From NCBI GenBank assembly GCA_003439945.1, contig QVRM01000305.1, forward strand, positions 128,501 through 192,500: a stretch of 64,000 nt of DNA. The letters run 5' to 3'. Below, piece by piece: positions 48,501 through 62,304 of the stretch. Positions within the stretch are counted from its first letter, which is position 1. Every line of letters begins with the position of its first letter. The notes beneath the pieces were generated by a model, which saw only the letters and a list, made by a program, of their open reading frames with translations, was not told the origin of the DNA and ran no database searches. The position numbers were made by a program, and so were the translations under genes. Source of the DNA: Dermanyssus gallinae (lineage: Eukaryota; Arthropoda; Arachnida; Mesostigmata; Dermanyssidae).

Positions 48501-51500
48501 CAACTTCCGACCACCGCCTCACTGCGAGAGTTCCGTAGGCACTTCGAGCAGAAAATGAGGGAAGTACCAGAAGCCTTCTACAAAACACCGGCAATGTTGG
48601 ACAATACATGGATGGAACCGCTCTTCGAGCAACGACACGTTCTCACCCGCTACTCCGTCCATGGGTTCCACCACAAACTGTGCCACCGTAGTGGGTTCCA
48701 TAACCCTTCTGATGAGTGTTGCTGCAAATTTTGCGGCCTTGTATGCACCAAATATCATCATGAAACATGTCGGTCTGCGCCAGCTATCTGGGCGTTAGGT
48801 CGCTGACATCTTCTTGAGATGCTTGATTAATGAATACGTGTAATGTAATATAATCAACAATACCGAAAGGTGATGTAATAATAAATAAAAAAATATTTCG
48901 CTTTTGGGCTCAAATAAAGTGGCACCTCCGCACCTCTGCATTTCTTGACAAACATGAACATTTTCTTATTTGAAAAATTCTACACTAGCAGAGTTCTTTG
49001 TGATTGTTTTCTAGCACAACTCGATTTATACTTCAACTTTTGCGAGGCTTTGCGTGGCAACCATTTTGTTCTTGTACTCAATAGTATTCGTAAACTGATT
49101 AGCGATCCAAGTTAAACTGAAAGAATGTTGGAACTATTCGCCATAGATGCTTTCGATCACTTCTTTTCTCGGCAGATTAGACCACATTCAGTAAAAAAGG
49201 CACTAAAACTGCATGAGTCACTTCAAATCTCGCTTGTCTATCATAAATGGGCAACTGGCTAAAGCGTTTTTCTGTATAGCATAAACTAAATAAAGATTTT
49301 GTTAAGGTAAGTAAGTGTACAGCAATGCCAGGGTAACTCAGTCATCTTTTGATTGTGTTTATTATTGTGTCTATGCCATTTAATGTTCTCCTTATCAAGA
49401 CAGCAGTTTTGTGTATCGAATCCTAATGTGGAGAACCTACAGTGTCTGTCTAAAATACTACTGAATTAATGGTCACGAATAATCGGATTTTCTACGTTTA
49501 ATATTATTGGAGGACTCTATTGCGATGCACGTGTTAATTGAATTTAGTAAGGAGCGCACTTTAGTTTATTTGTTCCGCCTCTGTTTTTGCGACCTAAATT
49601 CACCGACAAAGGCTATAAGCATAATAACCGGCTACGTCCGCCGTGTTACGTCATCTAAAGTTACATAGCACCGAAGCTTACCATAGTGGAATCAAAAAAC
49701 ATTTTGAGGAGGTTGTTCGTAATCTAGCTATCCGCTGTCCCTTACGAGCTTGGAACTCGTAGTGAGGTGTATTCTCAATGCACCCAGAGCCGGACACGTT
49801 GAGATATCTAGAGTTTCCACAACAGTCCTTGCGGCAGCATGGCCGCTGTCACTCAGAAGTGTGACTTTATCGTCCATTCTCAATACAAATCGCTCAGAGA
49901 GAGAGAGAGAGAGTGCCGTACTGGCTATGTCGTTTGGGGCGCTCCTACGAGTTATCGTATGCAATGACTTAACGCGGCTAGGGCAAACACTCTAATCGCG
50001 AGGTGGAGAAATCGTCCCAAAAAAGAAGAAAACAATTATATTGCGCGTCTTACGTCTTTGCCTTTTCTACACAGAGCTTAGTATTCATCGATGCGTTACA
50101 GATGCGGAAGGAAAGCACTTAAACAACAAACAATAACAGTCCAATTGTGTACTATGTTAAACTATTAGCTTTTGGCTATTTGGTAACGTAGATGTGAGAG
50201 GCGCGGCGGAGGAGAGAGTGTTTAGTTCCTTTATGCAAGCGAACCCGGACAGAAGCCGCGTTTCGTTGCTGAACGTTCACCGTGCACAGCCGCAACGACC
50301 AGCGGCTAGCGTGATCCAGCATATACTTGATTTTATGCGCTTTGGAGACGTTATGCGTCGTTTGCCCACTCGCAGCTGTCGTTTTTTTTGCGACACGCAG
50401 GTCGTTGCGATGCCTAGAGTTTCTTTGTATGTTATACACATTCGATTCAAAACTCAAGGTTGATTTCGGCGGACCTTTGGTTGAACGCACGATTATCGCA
50501 TACGCGTGAGCGGTAACATAACATTTAGTCTATTACTTTTATTAAAATAGCATATTTTATTCACATCAAGGGAAAGGGGCCAACGTTAATGCAATAAACA
50601 GCGAGTTCTCACCAAACCAATTACACAACTTGTGTTTGGAGAGTTGCAAACCAGTTACAGTCGTAGGAATAATGAGGTTTTGACTCGAAGGTCGGTTATG
50701 TTTGTATGTCGAATCGACTTGACTAGCAGACTTGCTTGCCGGCAAGCCGGCGTAGAGCACTTTCATTATATTGCTGTCAAAAAGAAGACACCGAAGAAGA
50801 GAACACTATCGATACCACCTGTCGAGTATCACAATATTACCTGTCGAGCATCACAACATTTCCTGTCGAGTATCTACATTAGTGTACAAAGGTAACAATA
50901 ATAATAATAACATTTATAACAGAGAGAGAGACAGAGAGCTGAGAGACCAGGCAACAATAGCAACAGCCATCGCCCCGTTCCTCTTTCGTTAAATCGCCCA
51001 CGTTCGGGTAGCAGGGTTGATCCGTTAGAGAGCTCCACCAGTGACCATAATGTGCAATCTGTTTTGTTTGCTCTGTTTTAGTTGCTCCAGGGAGATTCGA
51101 GTGACTATACTGGCGCTGGTGACGACAATCAAATTCCCGTAAGTATATATATCTAGATAGCTCTTTACTACCCTAGAGCGGGATAGGAGCAAAAGGGTAG
51201 TCAACGCCCTGGCAGGGCAGGTTGAGACAAGGAGCCAAGGGACACCGGGAAAAGGGGGAGGGGGTGCAGCTAGACCTCAGCGCCGCGGTCTCGACGCACC
51301 CCTCGGGCCAAAGGAGCACAGGTGAGGCGGATACGGCGCTACTAAAGTGAGACTTCTTCCTCACGGTGTCCGGGAGAAATGCCGAGGTCAATTCCGAGCC
51401 TGCAGAGAGGAGGGGGCAGAAATACGGATTTAGTGCGGGTTTGAACATTTCACAATAGTGGCCGATAGATGCCAGCGATGCATGTGGACTCTGCAGTTCC

Positions 51501-54500
51501 AAAACCTCCCATAAACAAAAAGAGGTGGACTGTTCCGATTTCTGCTGGCGTTGGATGCAAAATGAAATTATGAATCTAGAGGTGACATGCCACAAACATT
51601 GACATATTCAAAGATATTTAGTTCATATTTGTAAGGGGATGGTTGTTAAGGTTTTTTGCATAATATATAAAAATACGATACACTATCGTTGCTCTGATAA
51701 TAAATGTGATTTTTAAAGCACTATTCTGCACAATCTGTAATTTGCATTAATTTATAAAGAATCACATTTACACTCGTCACTGTTGGCTTTGCTCAACTAT
51801 GGCACAATCGGTTCAAGTTTGGTATTTCTGTGTTTTCGGAACGTAAGAAGGATCAAGGGTTACATCTAGACATGTATATTCAAACACCCATTGCATATTA
51901 CTGTTGCTTCGAGTTCAAGTTGTTCATTGTCCGACATACTAATCTTTGCCATTAGCTGAAATGTTTGTATTTTTAATAATTAAAAACAGTCCGTGCTTTG
52001 ACCAACCGGGAACAAGTCCAAGTTGGCCGTTTGTATACTCAATGTCGTAAGTCAAAGTTTGTAAAGTGGGCAAATAAACGTGATGTCATCAGCAAATTTG
52101 ATAGCTTTTAGTTCACTAGCATTAAGGGGCGAGTTATTGAGTATTTGAAACGGTGTTGCTGAGAGGGTTCCATGTGGTGTACCGAAATGCGAGGAACATG
52201 GTTATGTCACGGAGTTGCCGTTGCTGGTGGCCTGCACCCTGTGTTTTATATAAGCATCTAATACAGATATAATTCTTTAAACAAATGTTTGATGTGTGAT
52301 GATTTTTATGAGAATGTTTTTTTTTAAGATTTTCCGTAAGGCAATTGCCCGTGTACGGTTTGTTTGTGTCATGGCTAATTTTAATCCACTCCGGCATTTA
52401 TTTTCTGAATCAAATGTTTTTTAACGTCACATGTTTGAGCAATACATTTTTGTGGATGAGTAAGAGCTATCATTTACTCTGAAAACCTAATTGCATCAGA
52501 ATATAATAAAGTGTGCATTGTAAGATTTAGTTATTAATTCCAGTAATTTAGCCAAAGACGCTAATAATATTTCTGCAAAAATATATTTGAAATGCACATT
52601 ATGTATTGCTTGATGAATTTGCCTGGTGTATGTGCTTGGCAGCCACCCGTGTTTGCTTTAAGTTTACTTGACTGTATGATGCCTTAAGGATAATTTTGCT
52701 TATTAAAGGGCAAATTTGTATTAAAAACACCTCAAACATGTGAGTTCATTTGATGAGTGTTATAATTATATTTGTTTATGCCTGTACTTTATTTATTGAG
52801 CACTGTTCTAGAATCCATTGTTGCAAAATGATCGTTAAGTATCTCAGCAGAATCTGTTGTGAAAGAGTTGTTGTGACTTATCGTAGTAATTCTAGTATAT
52901 CTCTGCATCTTTCTGTCACTGAGTGTGTCGACAATTTATATTATTATGGAGTGTAGTAATGTTAAATGTGTCCTGAGAGAAAGCTTTCCCTTTCGTGCAA
53001 GTTTTCTCATGATTTTTTGAAGGTCTTCGAGCCGGAACTTACCATAATTGTGATTATACTATTTGGCCTTATTAGCTAGTCTGTCTTTTGCTGCTCTCAT
53101 GTAAGCCACTAGTCAGTAATTCAAGCGTTTTTACTTTATTTTTAGACCTAATTTGAGAAATTCCCTGTTTAGTTTCAAACTGTTGGTAATGCGTGCTGAA
53201 ATTCTTACTAGCATTTTGTTTAAAGTGTGCGGGTTTATTTCTAGCTTGTTTTGTTGATGTAAACTACTTGTTCCGCAAAATCTCAGTTATGCCTGGCATG
53301 TCTAGGAGGTAACATAAATGCAGAATTAATAATAATTTAAGCATTAAGAATGCAGGCTAACCACCCTTTAATAGCATATATGCTCAGTAAATTGTAACAT
53401 TTTGAACCAACGGATTGCCACTTCGAAGAACAAGATCCCCAATTTTGTCGGTACGTTGTAAGAAGATGCAATTAAGGCATAAGTTAAATAGCAAACGCAT
53501 TTCTCAGTAGACCCAAACGAACAACACGTTTCAAAACTACTCTGAGCTTACCAGAGGAAGGCTAACACCACATTTGGTCGCAAGGCGTCTTCTCCATTGT
53601 TCGATTTGATACACTTAAATCAAAACAAAAACACACGAGGTAAAAAATACTTTGCCACTGCCTTTCTTACGCCCACCCGCGAATCAGAACAGCCAGAGGC
53701 AATGCATACAGTCTCTTACATACCTTTCCTTCTTCACGCAAGTTTAAGTTTTATGTCCAAAAAAAATCGTTTCATTTTCATTTTAGTTACGATGGAAACT
53801 CAGGAAGGCTTACTTTTAAAGTGAATTTGCGTCCTTGAAGACTTATTTTTATTAGGTGGTTTACTTTTATCATAAATTAATATTAACCAGTGTAAAAGGA
53901 AGAGATAAGACGAATACCAAACGGAGATATGCCCGGCTTACCCATTCTAAAAAATCTCTCCACTCTTTAATGGGAAGCTGCTTCCTCAGAGACTGTGAAC
54001 AACTTTAAAGCTACCCCCCCCCTCCCTACCACACCTCTCTACCACACACATAATCTTGTGGGGAATAATTTGATCTTAGTGAACTTGTTGCTAGCTTAAG
54101 CCCAAGTTACGAAAGCTGCGTTATGAGAGGGTCTCAAAGAGTGCTAAGACTTTTACGTTTCATTCAGGGCCTAAATTGACATGCCAGAATAAATGTTCGA
54201 GGGATTTTGCAGGCGTTTATTTGCAGTATATTAACGTTACTGGACACTTTGTTTGCGGAATTTTGTGACCCGTAGCGTCATAGTGTCGATCTATGTCTCA
54301 TACATAGCACTTTGCATTGGGCGTGCAGCCCTTTGCGACGTATTCTTGTGCTTCGTTTTGACCAATCCAAGCGGGGTTGGGTTGGTCGGGCTGCGGTACA
54401 ATTCCTGGCCACGTGGCTATAACACAAACACAGCACTATGGTAACGAGACCACTTCGTCGATTCGGCATCGGGCGCAACAAATATGGATATGACTATGTT

Positions 54501-56294
54501 GAAAGAGCCTTTGAGCTTCCTTGGTGGGCATTTTAGCAGTACATGAGTACTCCCTGCTCTTGTTTTATTTACATTACATATTGTCTAAATAGTAATAACG
54601 TTGCATTTTAAGATGGCACATAATTACAATACAGTTCATTATATCCAATTGAGCACTTCAGCAAGCGTCCCACCAGGCGACAAAGTGCAAAGACCGCCGA
54701 TGCGTCTGGCAGCTCGCTACGTGGTACTTAGCCCATCTCTGTGAGCAGAACTGGTAACGACATTGATCGCTAACTGGGTGAAATCCTTGGGTCGAACTTA
54801 AAACTCTCGTTTTATTTTGGGAGCCCAGAATGAAGAACACGCAATTTCTGGTGCTCCTCCGTAGCGAGCTCTTTGGAACTTAAGTGGAGAACTCCTTTTT
54901 GTTCTCTTCAATGTGAGCAATCACCCTAACATAGTGTGGCCGTATTCGAGCTGAAGTATTTTTACCACCACGATTGTTATGATGTCGTGATGCTGAAAGA
55001 AAATGGCCTTTCCAGCCTCTAGGTGAAGCAATGCATTTTGCAGTCCGGGAAATTGCGGCGAGAGTCGCTCAACGAGGCGATAAAGCGGTCGTCTTTGCCG
55101 AACCTTTGTGGTAGCATAAAGCTCTTGCTTTGTAGTCTAGGATATTTGCCTTACTGAGGTTTCTGGCAGTATAAGTGCAGGTCATTTTCTTTGCACGAGG
55201 TCTGCGTATTGTTTTTCGGTCAAACCTAGTAACGTCTAAATTTTCGGGAGCGTCTAGTTGACGCGCGTGGCAACCTTCGTTTTGCTGACGCGGCGGTGTT
55301 TCAATATATATATATATATATACTCACTTTTACCACACTGTTTTACCCACTTACCTTGGATACACGAATGGATAGACTGGGCGCACTTGGTGTTTGCTAC
55401 AGAAGGTCGAGAACCGGCTGTATCTAGCCAGCGGAGATAGGCGAGCAGCCGATTTCTTCAGCAACCTTCGGCAACCACCGCACTACTCCGTTGCACATCT
55501 AGCTACAACACCTGTCGCTGGATGTGCAACGGGGTAATGCGGTTTTGGTCCAGGCTTAGAGTCCAGAGATGGCTGATCCGGGGGGGGGAGGGGGTCAAGA
55601 GGGGAGTCATCGATATGTGGTTACGACATCGAGACCAAAGCTCAACTTTCCCAGTGGTGCTTCAAAGAAGATAATCGGTCGAAGAAACTAAGGCAAAGCA
55701 GAATTAACATTAAGGTAATTTAAGCAGTTTTTTCAACTACAAGGGAATCATCTTCCATGAATTTTACCAGATTTTTTTACGATCAGTAAGGAATAGTACC
55801 GCAAGACATTGGGAAGATTACGCGATAACGTCCGACGCAACAGGCCTGAACATAAATCCTCTATCACGACGACGCACCGTCGCACACATCGTTACTGATT
55901 TCGGACTATTAAAAAAAATATCTCTATATATACAATCTATTTTTAGTATTCATTTTATATATGCTGCTAGATTTCTAAAAAATATAGTTTTAGTATAAAA
56001 AATATATTTATATTTTTACAATCTCCCTTTTCGCGGAACTAGTTACGTGCGAATTTTTTTCTGTTTCACAGGAAAAATTTAGTTTTAAGACCATATTTGA
56101 GATAACGAAAAATTACAGGAGCAGCTCATTTTGATTCCGAAAGACACTTTTTTAAACATTTCGAATGGTGAGAAAGAAAATGGCACAAGTGTATTGCAGC
56201 GGGCAGGAACTATTTTGAAGGGAACAAAAGCACTTTGGGGGATTAGATAAATATTATTTTTCTAAATATATATTTAACTTTTTATTCCGCCTTC

Positions 56295-56347
<53 letters not shown>

Positions 56348-56997
56348 GCGGGTGACCTCATATCGTTCAGTTTTATTAGTAGAGACTTGTAGAGTCACAA
56401 AAAAATAATTTAGCGCTCGATGTGGTTGTACATCTGATACAGACATGATTTGTATAGGCGTTTTTTTGGGTGTCTTATTGTACACACCGCTGCGCGGGTT
56501 CGAGCTCCTCCGTTGCACAGTTGTATTTGTCGGGGGTCCATCTACGAAGCAATGCGAAAAGCAGTCCCGTGTACGTTAAATCTTGGCTGAGAGTCAGCCC
56601 GAAAGGTTTATTTTATTGTACATGTTGCGCTATCTACCGATAATGTTTGCGTTGTCTATAATTCAGCAGCGCCACTTGAGCCAATAAAATACAGTTGTTT
56701 TGCACTGATTGAAAAATCTAGAATATTGTGTGTGGTCAACCAACTATCAAGCCTCATCATTTGTCTTGGAGTGAAAACGCAATTAACTATTTTGTCTGAC
56801 GTTTTTTCCAATGTTACTATTCAGGGTGTACGATTCCGCGTCTTGGACGCCAATGGAGCCCAGATCATCCCTGAGGAGTTCATGCCCCTGAGCACGGACA
56901 CCATCGTTCACTTTGTCATGGAGGTAAGTTCTTCTAGGCCACGTTTGTGTATAAATACTTGTTTTTTACGCATATATTGCTGGTCTGCTAATACGAC

Positions 56998-57057
<60 letters not shown>

Positions 57058-57902
57058 CTCATGTAGGGAAGGGTTTACCCAATAAAATTCCTTGTGCAAT
57101 CACGTTGTTGTTAGCTTATTTATAGGCCAGTATACCGCTTGTTGAAATTTAATATGTCAGCATTTAGAGTGAACAATTGTTTCGGTACGAACGTGTAGTC
57201 ACAGGCGTTCTATACCAGGGTTACCTCAGTTCAACAACGTGTCCCGAACAAATGCTGCACGTCCTCGTGGAATGTCCAGCGGCAGCTTCTAATACAACAG
57301 TTCGGATGCTTTTTGGAGTCTCCAGTCAATAGGTTAAGGTTCTTGCCCACTAACGGATCTAGTTTGATTGTGAGGGGGTTCGACGGCCTGCACTTAGGGC
57401 GCATGAAAGGCCGTGATGGGTCAACGGGTCCACGTGATCACCACAATGACATTGGCGTATCACGAAAAGGTCAATACTGAGCCGTAGTCCTCCGCCGAGG
57501 ACGCATCGCTTCGTTGCCCAAAAATAGTCGCAACTGAGGGACAGAGTAGGGCATGTAACCAAGCCCCAGCAGCCCCTTGAGTCCATTCATTGTTTTCAAT
57601 GCCCATAGAAAAATCCATCCACTTTTGAAAAACGGGAGGCGGAAAGCCACAGTGCCTGAAAAGGCGCCTTTGGTCGTCGTAAACAGCTCACAAGGTGAAG
57701 ATGCGATAAAGTAGCCCCTAGTTAGTCGATAGAGGTTGCAGGGCCGTCAAGAACATTGGAGAAGCTACGCTCCGATAAATCGCGGAGGCCATGCAAACGC
57801 TAACGATGTGAAAAGGCAAAAATGCTTTAACTTTCAGAGTAGAAGCAGAGCCTCTCTCGTGCGTCTAATGCAGCACAAGCTCTAAGGCGAATGCTGGATG
57901 GA

Positions 57903-57962
<60 letters not shown>

Positions 57963-60900
57963 AAAAAATTATATATATATATATATATAATAAAAAATTA
58001 TATATATATATATATATATATGTGCGCATATATCCTGCTGCTATATTGCCTTATTCGGTACTTGCAATGTTATTCTTGCGTCTGCTGAAATTTTCAGTTT
58101 CGAAAGATTGTGATGCGTAAGTACGGCGACGTCATTCGCTACTGGAATAACCCTCAACGTGGCTGCTTTGGAGTATCGAAAATCGGTGAGGCCAAACCGA
58201 ATGGTGGGGCCCAGACGACGTGGAAGATCATCATTAAGACGGGTGACGGCAAGGTGGGTCTAATTCGAGACATCATTTGCCGGATTCATGAAGGCTATAC
58301 GAAGAGATTGCAAGAAATTCCAGCCAAGTTCTGGCCAAGAGCGTTATACGTAGATAGACGTTAATATAAGGATGACAGATAGCAGCTGGGGCAAGCCCGC
58401 TTCGCATAGTTACTTGCTTGAGGTAGATATGCTCGTTCTTATTTCAAAGCTGCGTACTTCATCTAGCAGTAGATTAAGCAGAACAGACACGTTCGTTGGT
58501 AGTTGACGCAATGTCTCATACACATACTTGTAGGTATCTCCACAGGGTGTCACAACACGATACTTCCTGGAGACTTTTCACTGATGTCAAGCGGGGCAAT
58601 GCGGTTCTAATTTCAGGATCGCTTGCAGAGCGGTTATTCTAAGTTGAAGGCAAATACGTTCGCTTTCAGAAGCGAACGCGTTCACTTACGTTTTATGAAA
58701 TTTGTTATATCGACGTGATTGACCGGACATTGCTTTGCAAAATACGTACGACTGCGGGAGAGTGATTAGTTCAATAAAACAAAACAAAAATAAGCACACC
58801 TGCATGTTCGGAAGAATACGCATTGAAAATATTACTATATAGGCTAGTATGAGCGAAATAGTCTTATTGAGGTCATTTGCAAATATCAAGATCCTGTGAT
58901 GCCTCATGTTTAAGCTGTCACGTTGAACAACTTGAACATTTGATACTACGAGCTACAATTGTACTCGCCCAAATATTTATAAACAGACATCTGCCGAACG
59001 GTGTTTGTCGACATTTTGTTTTATTGGTGGTTTCTTAGCTGGAAGTCTTTAGATGTTCTAAAAGTAACAAGTCAAGGCTTGATAGGTCACACGATTTAAT
59101 GTCCCTGAAAAGGATTATATATAATGTTAGAAGAGCATTTGCCTATTCTGACATTTGTGACGAAGGGGAATGGTAACATCTATTCTTACGGGTATGTGGG
59201 TAAATACGTCAACTCCTTCCCCCATTGCGGGATTCCCTTCTAAAAAATGTGCACGTACTGCTCCGGCATCATGGGTGCCAGCACAGCAATTTTCAATTAA
59301 ACTTCTCTGCAGGTTGGTATGTTCGGATTCGACATGTTTTTAGCCGCCAAAGCGAAGTATTCCCAAGACCTACACTGGGTACCCACAGCAGAGCTACGTT
59401 TGAGGGCGAGAACAACCACGACAGCCTACAAGGGAAAATCACGAACAACGCAATTTCTGCGGCGAAGAACGATATGCATCTGTACACCTTTTGTACGAAC
59501 GACATGTATCTGTACACCTGTGTACAGTTTGAGATTTATTGAAGATTTCACGATTCAATGTCCCTGAGGAGGAGTTTTACATGTTGTTAGCCGCCACAGC
59601 GAAGTTTTCCTCCGTGAAATGTGTACTGAAGATGTGGCCGTGCTGTTACTGAACATGGCGACCTTGCTGCCGAGACACTGCGGAGCTTTAGGTTCGCTTT
59701 CTGTGTGTTTTCCACAGCAGGTTCGTCTCCTCTAGGCGCTCGTTCTGCTGCCTAATTTTTCATAATATTCGTCGATAGAAGAATATTGATTCTACGTATT
59801 GCGGCCTCATTTCAGGTCCCCACTCATTTGTCTGGCAGTGGTATAGGCCTTAGTCTAGGCCTGCCTGCATACCACCATCGCAGTAGTTCCTATCGCTCTA
59901 CGTGCCATGTACAGGAATTAGCTTGGTAGGTTTGGATTATTGGCCGGAAACCCAGTTCCGATATTGTCTCCCGTCCTGCCCCCCAGTTCTTGCATATGTG
60001 GGCGGGTCCGGTCTGGCATTCATGTTTTCTGCTGGTACCATAGGACATTCATGGCATATTTATCTACCGCTCCTGGTTTCATAAACAATCAAGGTAACTG
60101 TCATGACCTCTATAGCCACGCAAACGTCCTATGTGTGGGTTTTCTCTGCCATGATGGCCTTGATGTCACGCGATCCACTGTTGTAAGATATTTATATTAC
60201 ACGCCTCTACTATTTTTTTTTCCCGTAAGGCAATTGCCCGTGTACGGATTTTTCATGTCATGGCTAATTTTATTCCACTCCGGCATTTACCTTGTCTAAA
60301 TTGGAAACCATGCAAACCAATTAAAGAGTGGCCGGTCTGGGTCTCGAACCCAGTTCTCCCGAATGCAAGGCAAAGGCTTTGCCACTAAGCCACCTTGTTC
60401 GGTAGGACTGGCTCTGTTGTTAGCTCATGCGCGTCATGTAATATCCGTGGTGCGGAGGGGGTGTCAGGGTCCACGTATCCGTGAGAACAAGAAGGTCCGC
60501 CTCATTTAGCGCTGATCAGGGCAAAAGTCTTAATGACCTTCTGGGACCCTTGCAGTGTCACTAAACTAACTCAATTGCTTCTTGTTGGTGCTCGACTTAA
60601 TTCAGCAGATCCGCTACAGTTGTGTTAGGGGGTTAGTCTTCTGTTGCAGACGGGTGTACAGATGCATATCGTTCTTCGCCGCGGAGGTTGCGTTGTTCAT
60701 AATTCTCCCTTGTGGACTGTAGTGGTTCTTCCCGTCCTTTAACGTAACTCGGCTGTGGGTATCCCGAGTAGGATTTGGCTCCGTGCGCGTGTACAGCAGT
60801 TGTCTATAGGGGCGGCGCTTCAGTCATGTCTAGACTGGGTAGCCGTTCCTTGGGTCTCGGTGGTGGCAGCGGCGATCGGGCGCTTGTCGCTCCCGTAGGG

Positions 60901-61375
60901 TTTAGCAGACCCCTGCCGGTCGACTTTTAAAGCGCCTTTTATTTTGTTTTAAAATGCAACTTGTCAGCAGATCGGCTTCGAAAGCAACTGCCTAGGTTGC
61001 TTTCGTGAGCACGTTGTATAAGTAGGCGAATCGGTGTTGCACCTGTTGCATTGGGATGACAGTCACGTTTAATTATTGTGTGCGGGTAATTAGAATGTCG
61101 GCCGCTTTCGTGTTGTGCTTCGTATGCGGCAAAATCACGTTCTATAATACGCAGTCTATAGAGCATCCGCCGCACAATGTTGCCGAGATCAACGTTTATA
61201 TTATCGGTTGCGCAGCGTCAGCACTTACATTCTCTATTGCTCAGCGCCAGCGTTCACATTCTCTGTTGCTATGTCAGGCTGGCCTTGCTTTAGCTACGGG
61301 CGTATTCGACAGTTTCACACTGCGTCGGGTTGTTCGCTTGCGTGCCGCTCTGCACTGCGGATAGAATGCCTTTTA

Positions 61376-61440
<65 letters not shown>

Positions 61441-62241
61441 TAATCACTGCTATATAATGTTGAGACTGTTTGCACCCCAAAACAATTGCCCAATAAGTGG
61501 GCCAACACATCGGCGCAGCTGCTCTATTCCATCAGTCTGACCGCTTGACAGTACCGGTGCTGATACTAGAATGCTAATTAGCAATTAGCTATAGAGTCTG
61601 TGCATGCACTCAGTGAGTTCCATGGGCTCCCAGCGTGCAAAATAAGAGGACCACAGTTCTAGACAGTGGGTGGGCCCAGTTCTCTTCTCGGAAAATCTTG
61701 AGCAACGCAGCATAGAATAAGCTATACGTTGCGTTCTTCTATGCAGCCACAACTGACAATGAAGACCGCGCAAATCCTAAACAAATATTCCCGAAAAGTC
61801 CCGTGGCTCGTCAAAATCTGCATGATGTGGTAGGCCAGCTTGCCAGCTCAAGGAGAACCAAGGTAATCATTATCCGATTCTAACGGCTTGGTTCCGTGGC
61901 TAACTCCACCCTTCAACTAATTCTCCCTCTGTTTGATCTGACCGCGTCTCTATTTACTCGCCGTCTGGTTTGCGTTTGTCACTGATCCAAGCTCTATTTT
62001 GGTACGGCCCTACACTTGTGGCTACGTATTTGCGGCTGCGTCCTCTACAGCTATCTTTTGCCCCTTAGTGCTGCTCGGGGTTCCCGCGCTACTCCAGTTT
62101 TGCTCAGGCTTGCCTCGCATACCTTATTTGGGTTCTTTATGCACTTGCTTTGAGACTTTGACCCCACTGTCACTGCTCAGAACGATAAAAAAAGTAAGCT
62201 AGCGCTTTGTGCGGATTTCGAACAACGGTAGCAGATCTTAA

Positions 62242-62304
<63 letters not shown>

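Noticed and set aside
51173..51595. 140-codon - strand frame after exon 2
   Set aside because: Composition reflects the GC-rich block; no domain, and antisense to the gene without splice signals.
60340..60404. Functional tRNA gene on the - strand
   Set aside because: A and B boxes are present, but the anticodon and acceptor stems pair poorly and a SINE body with poly-A follows.
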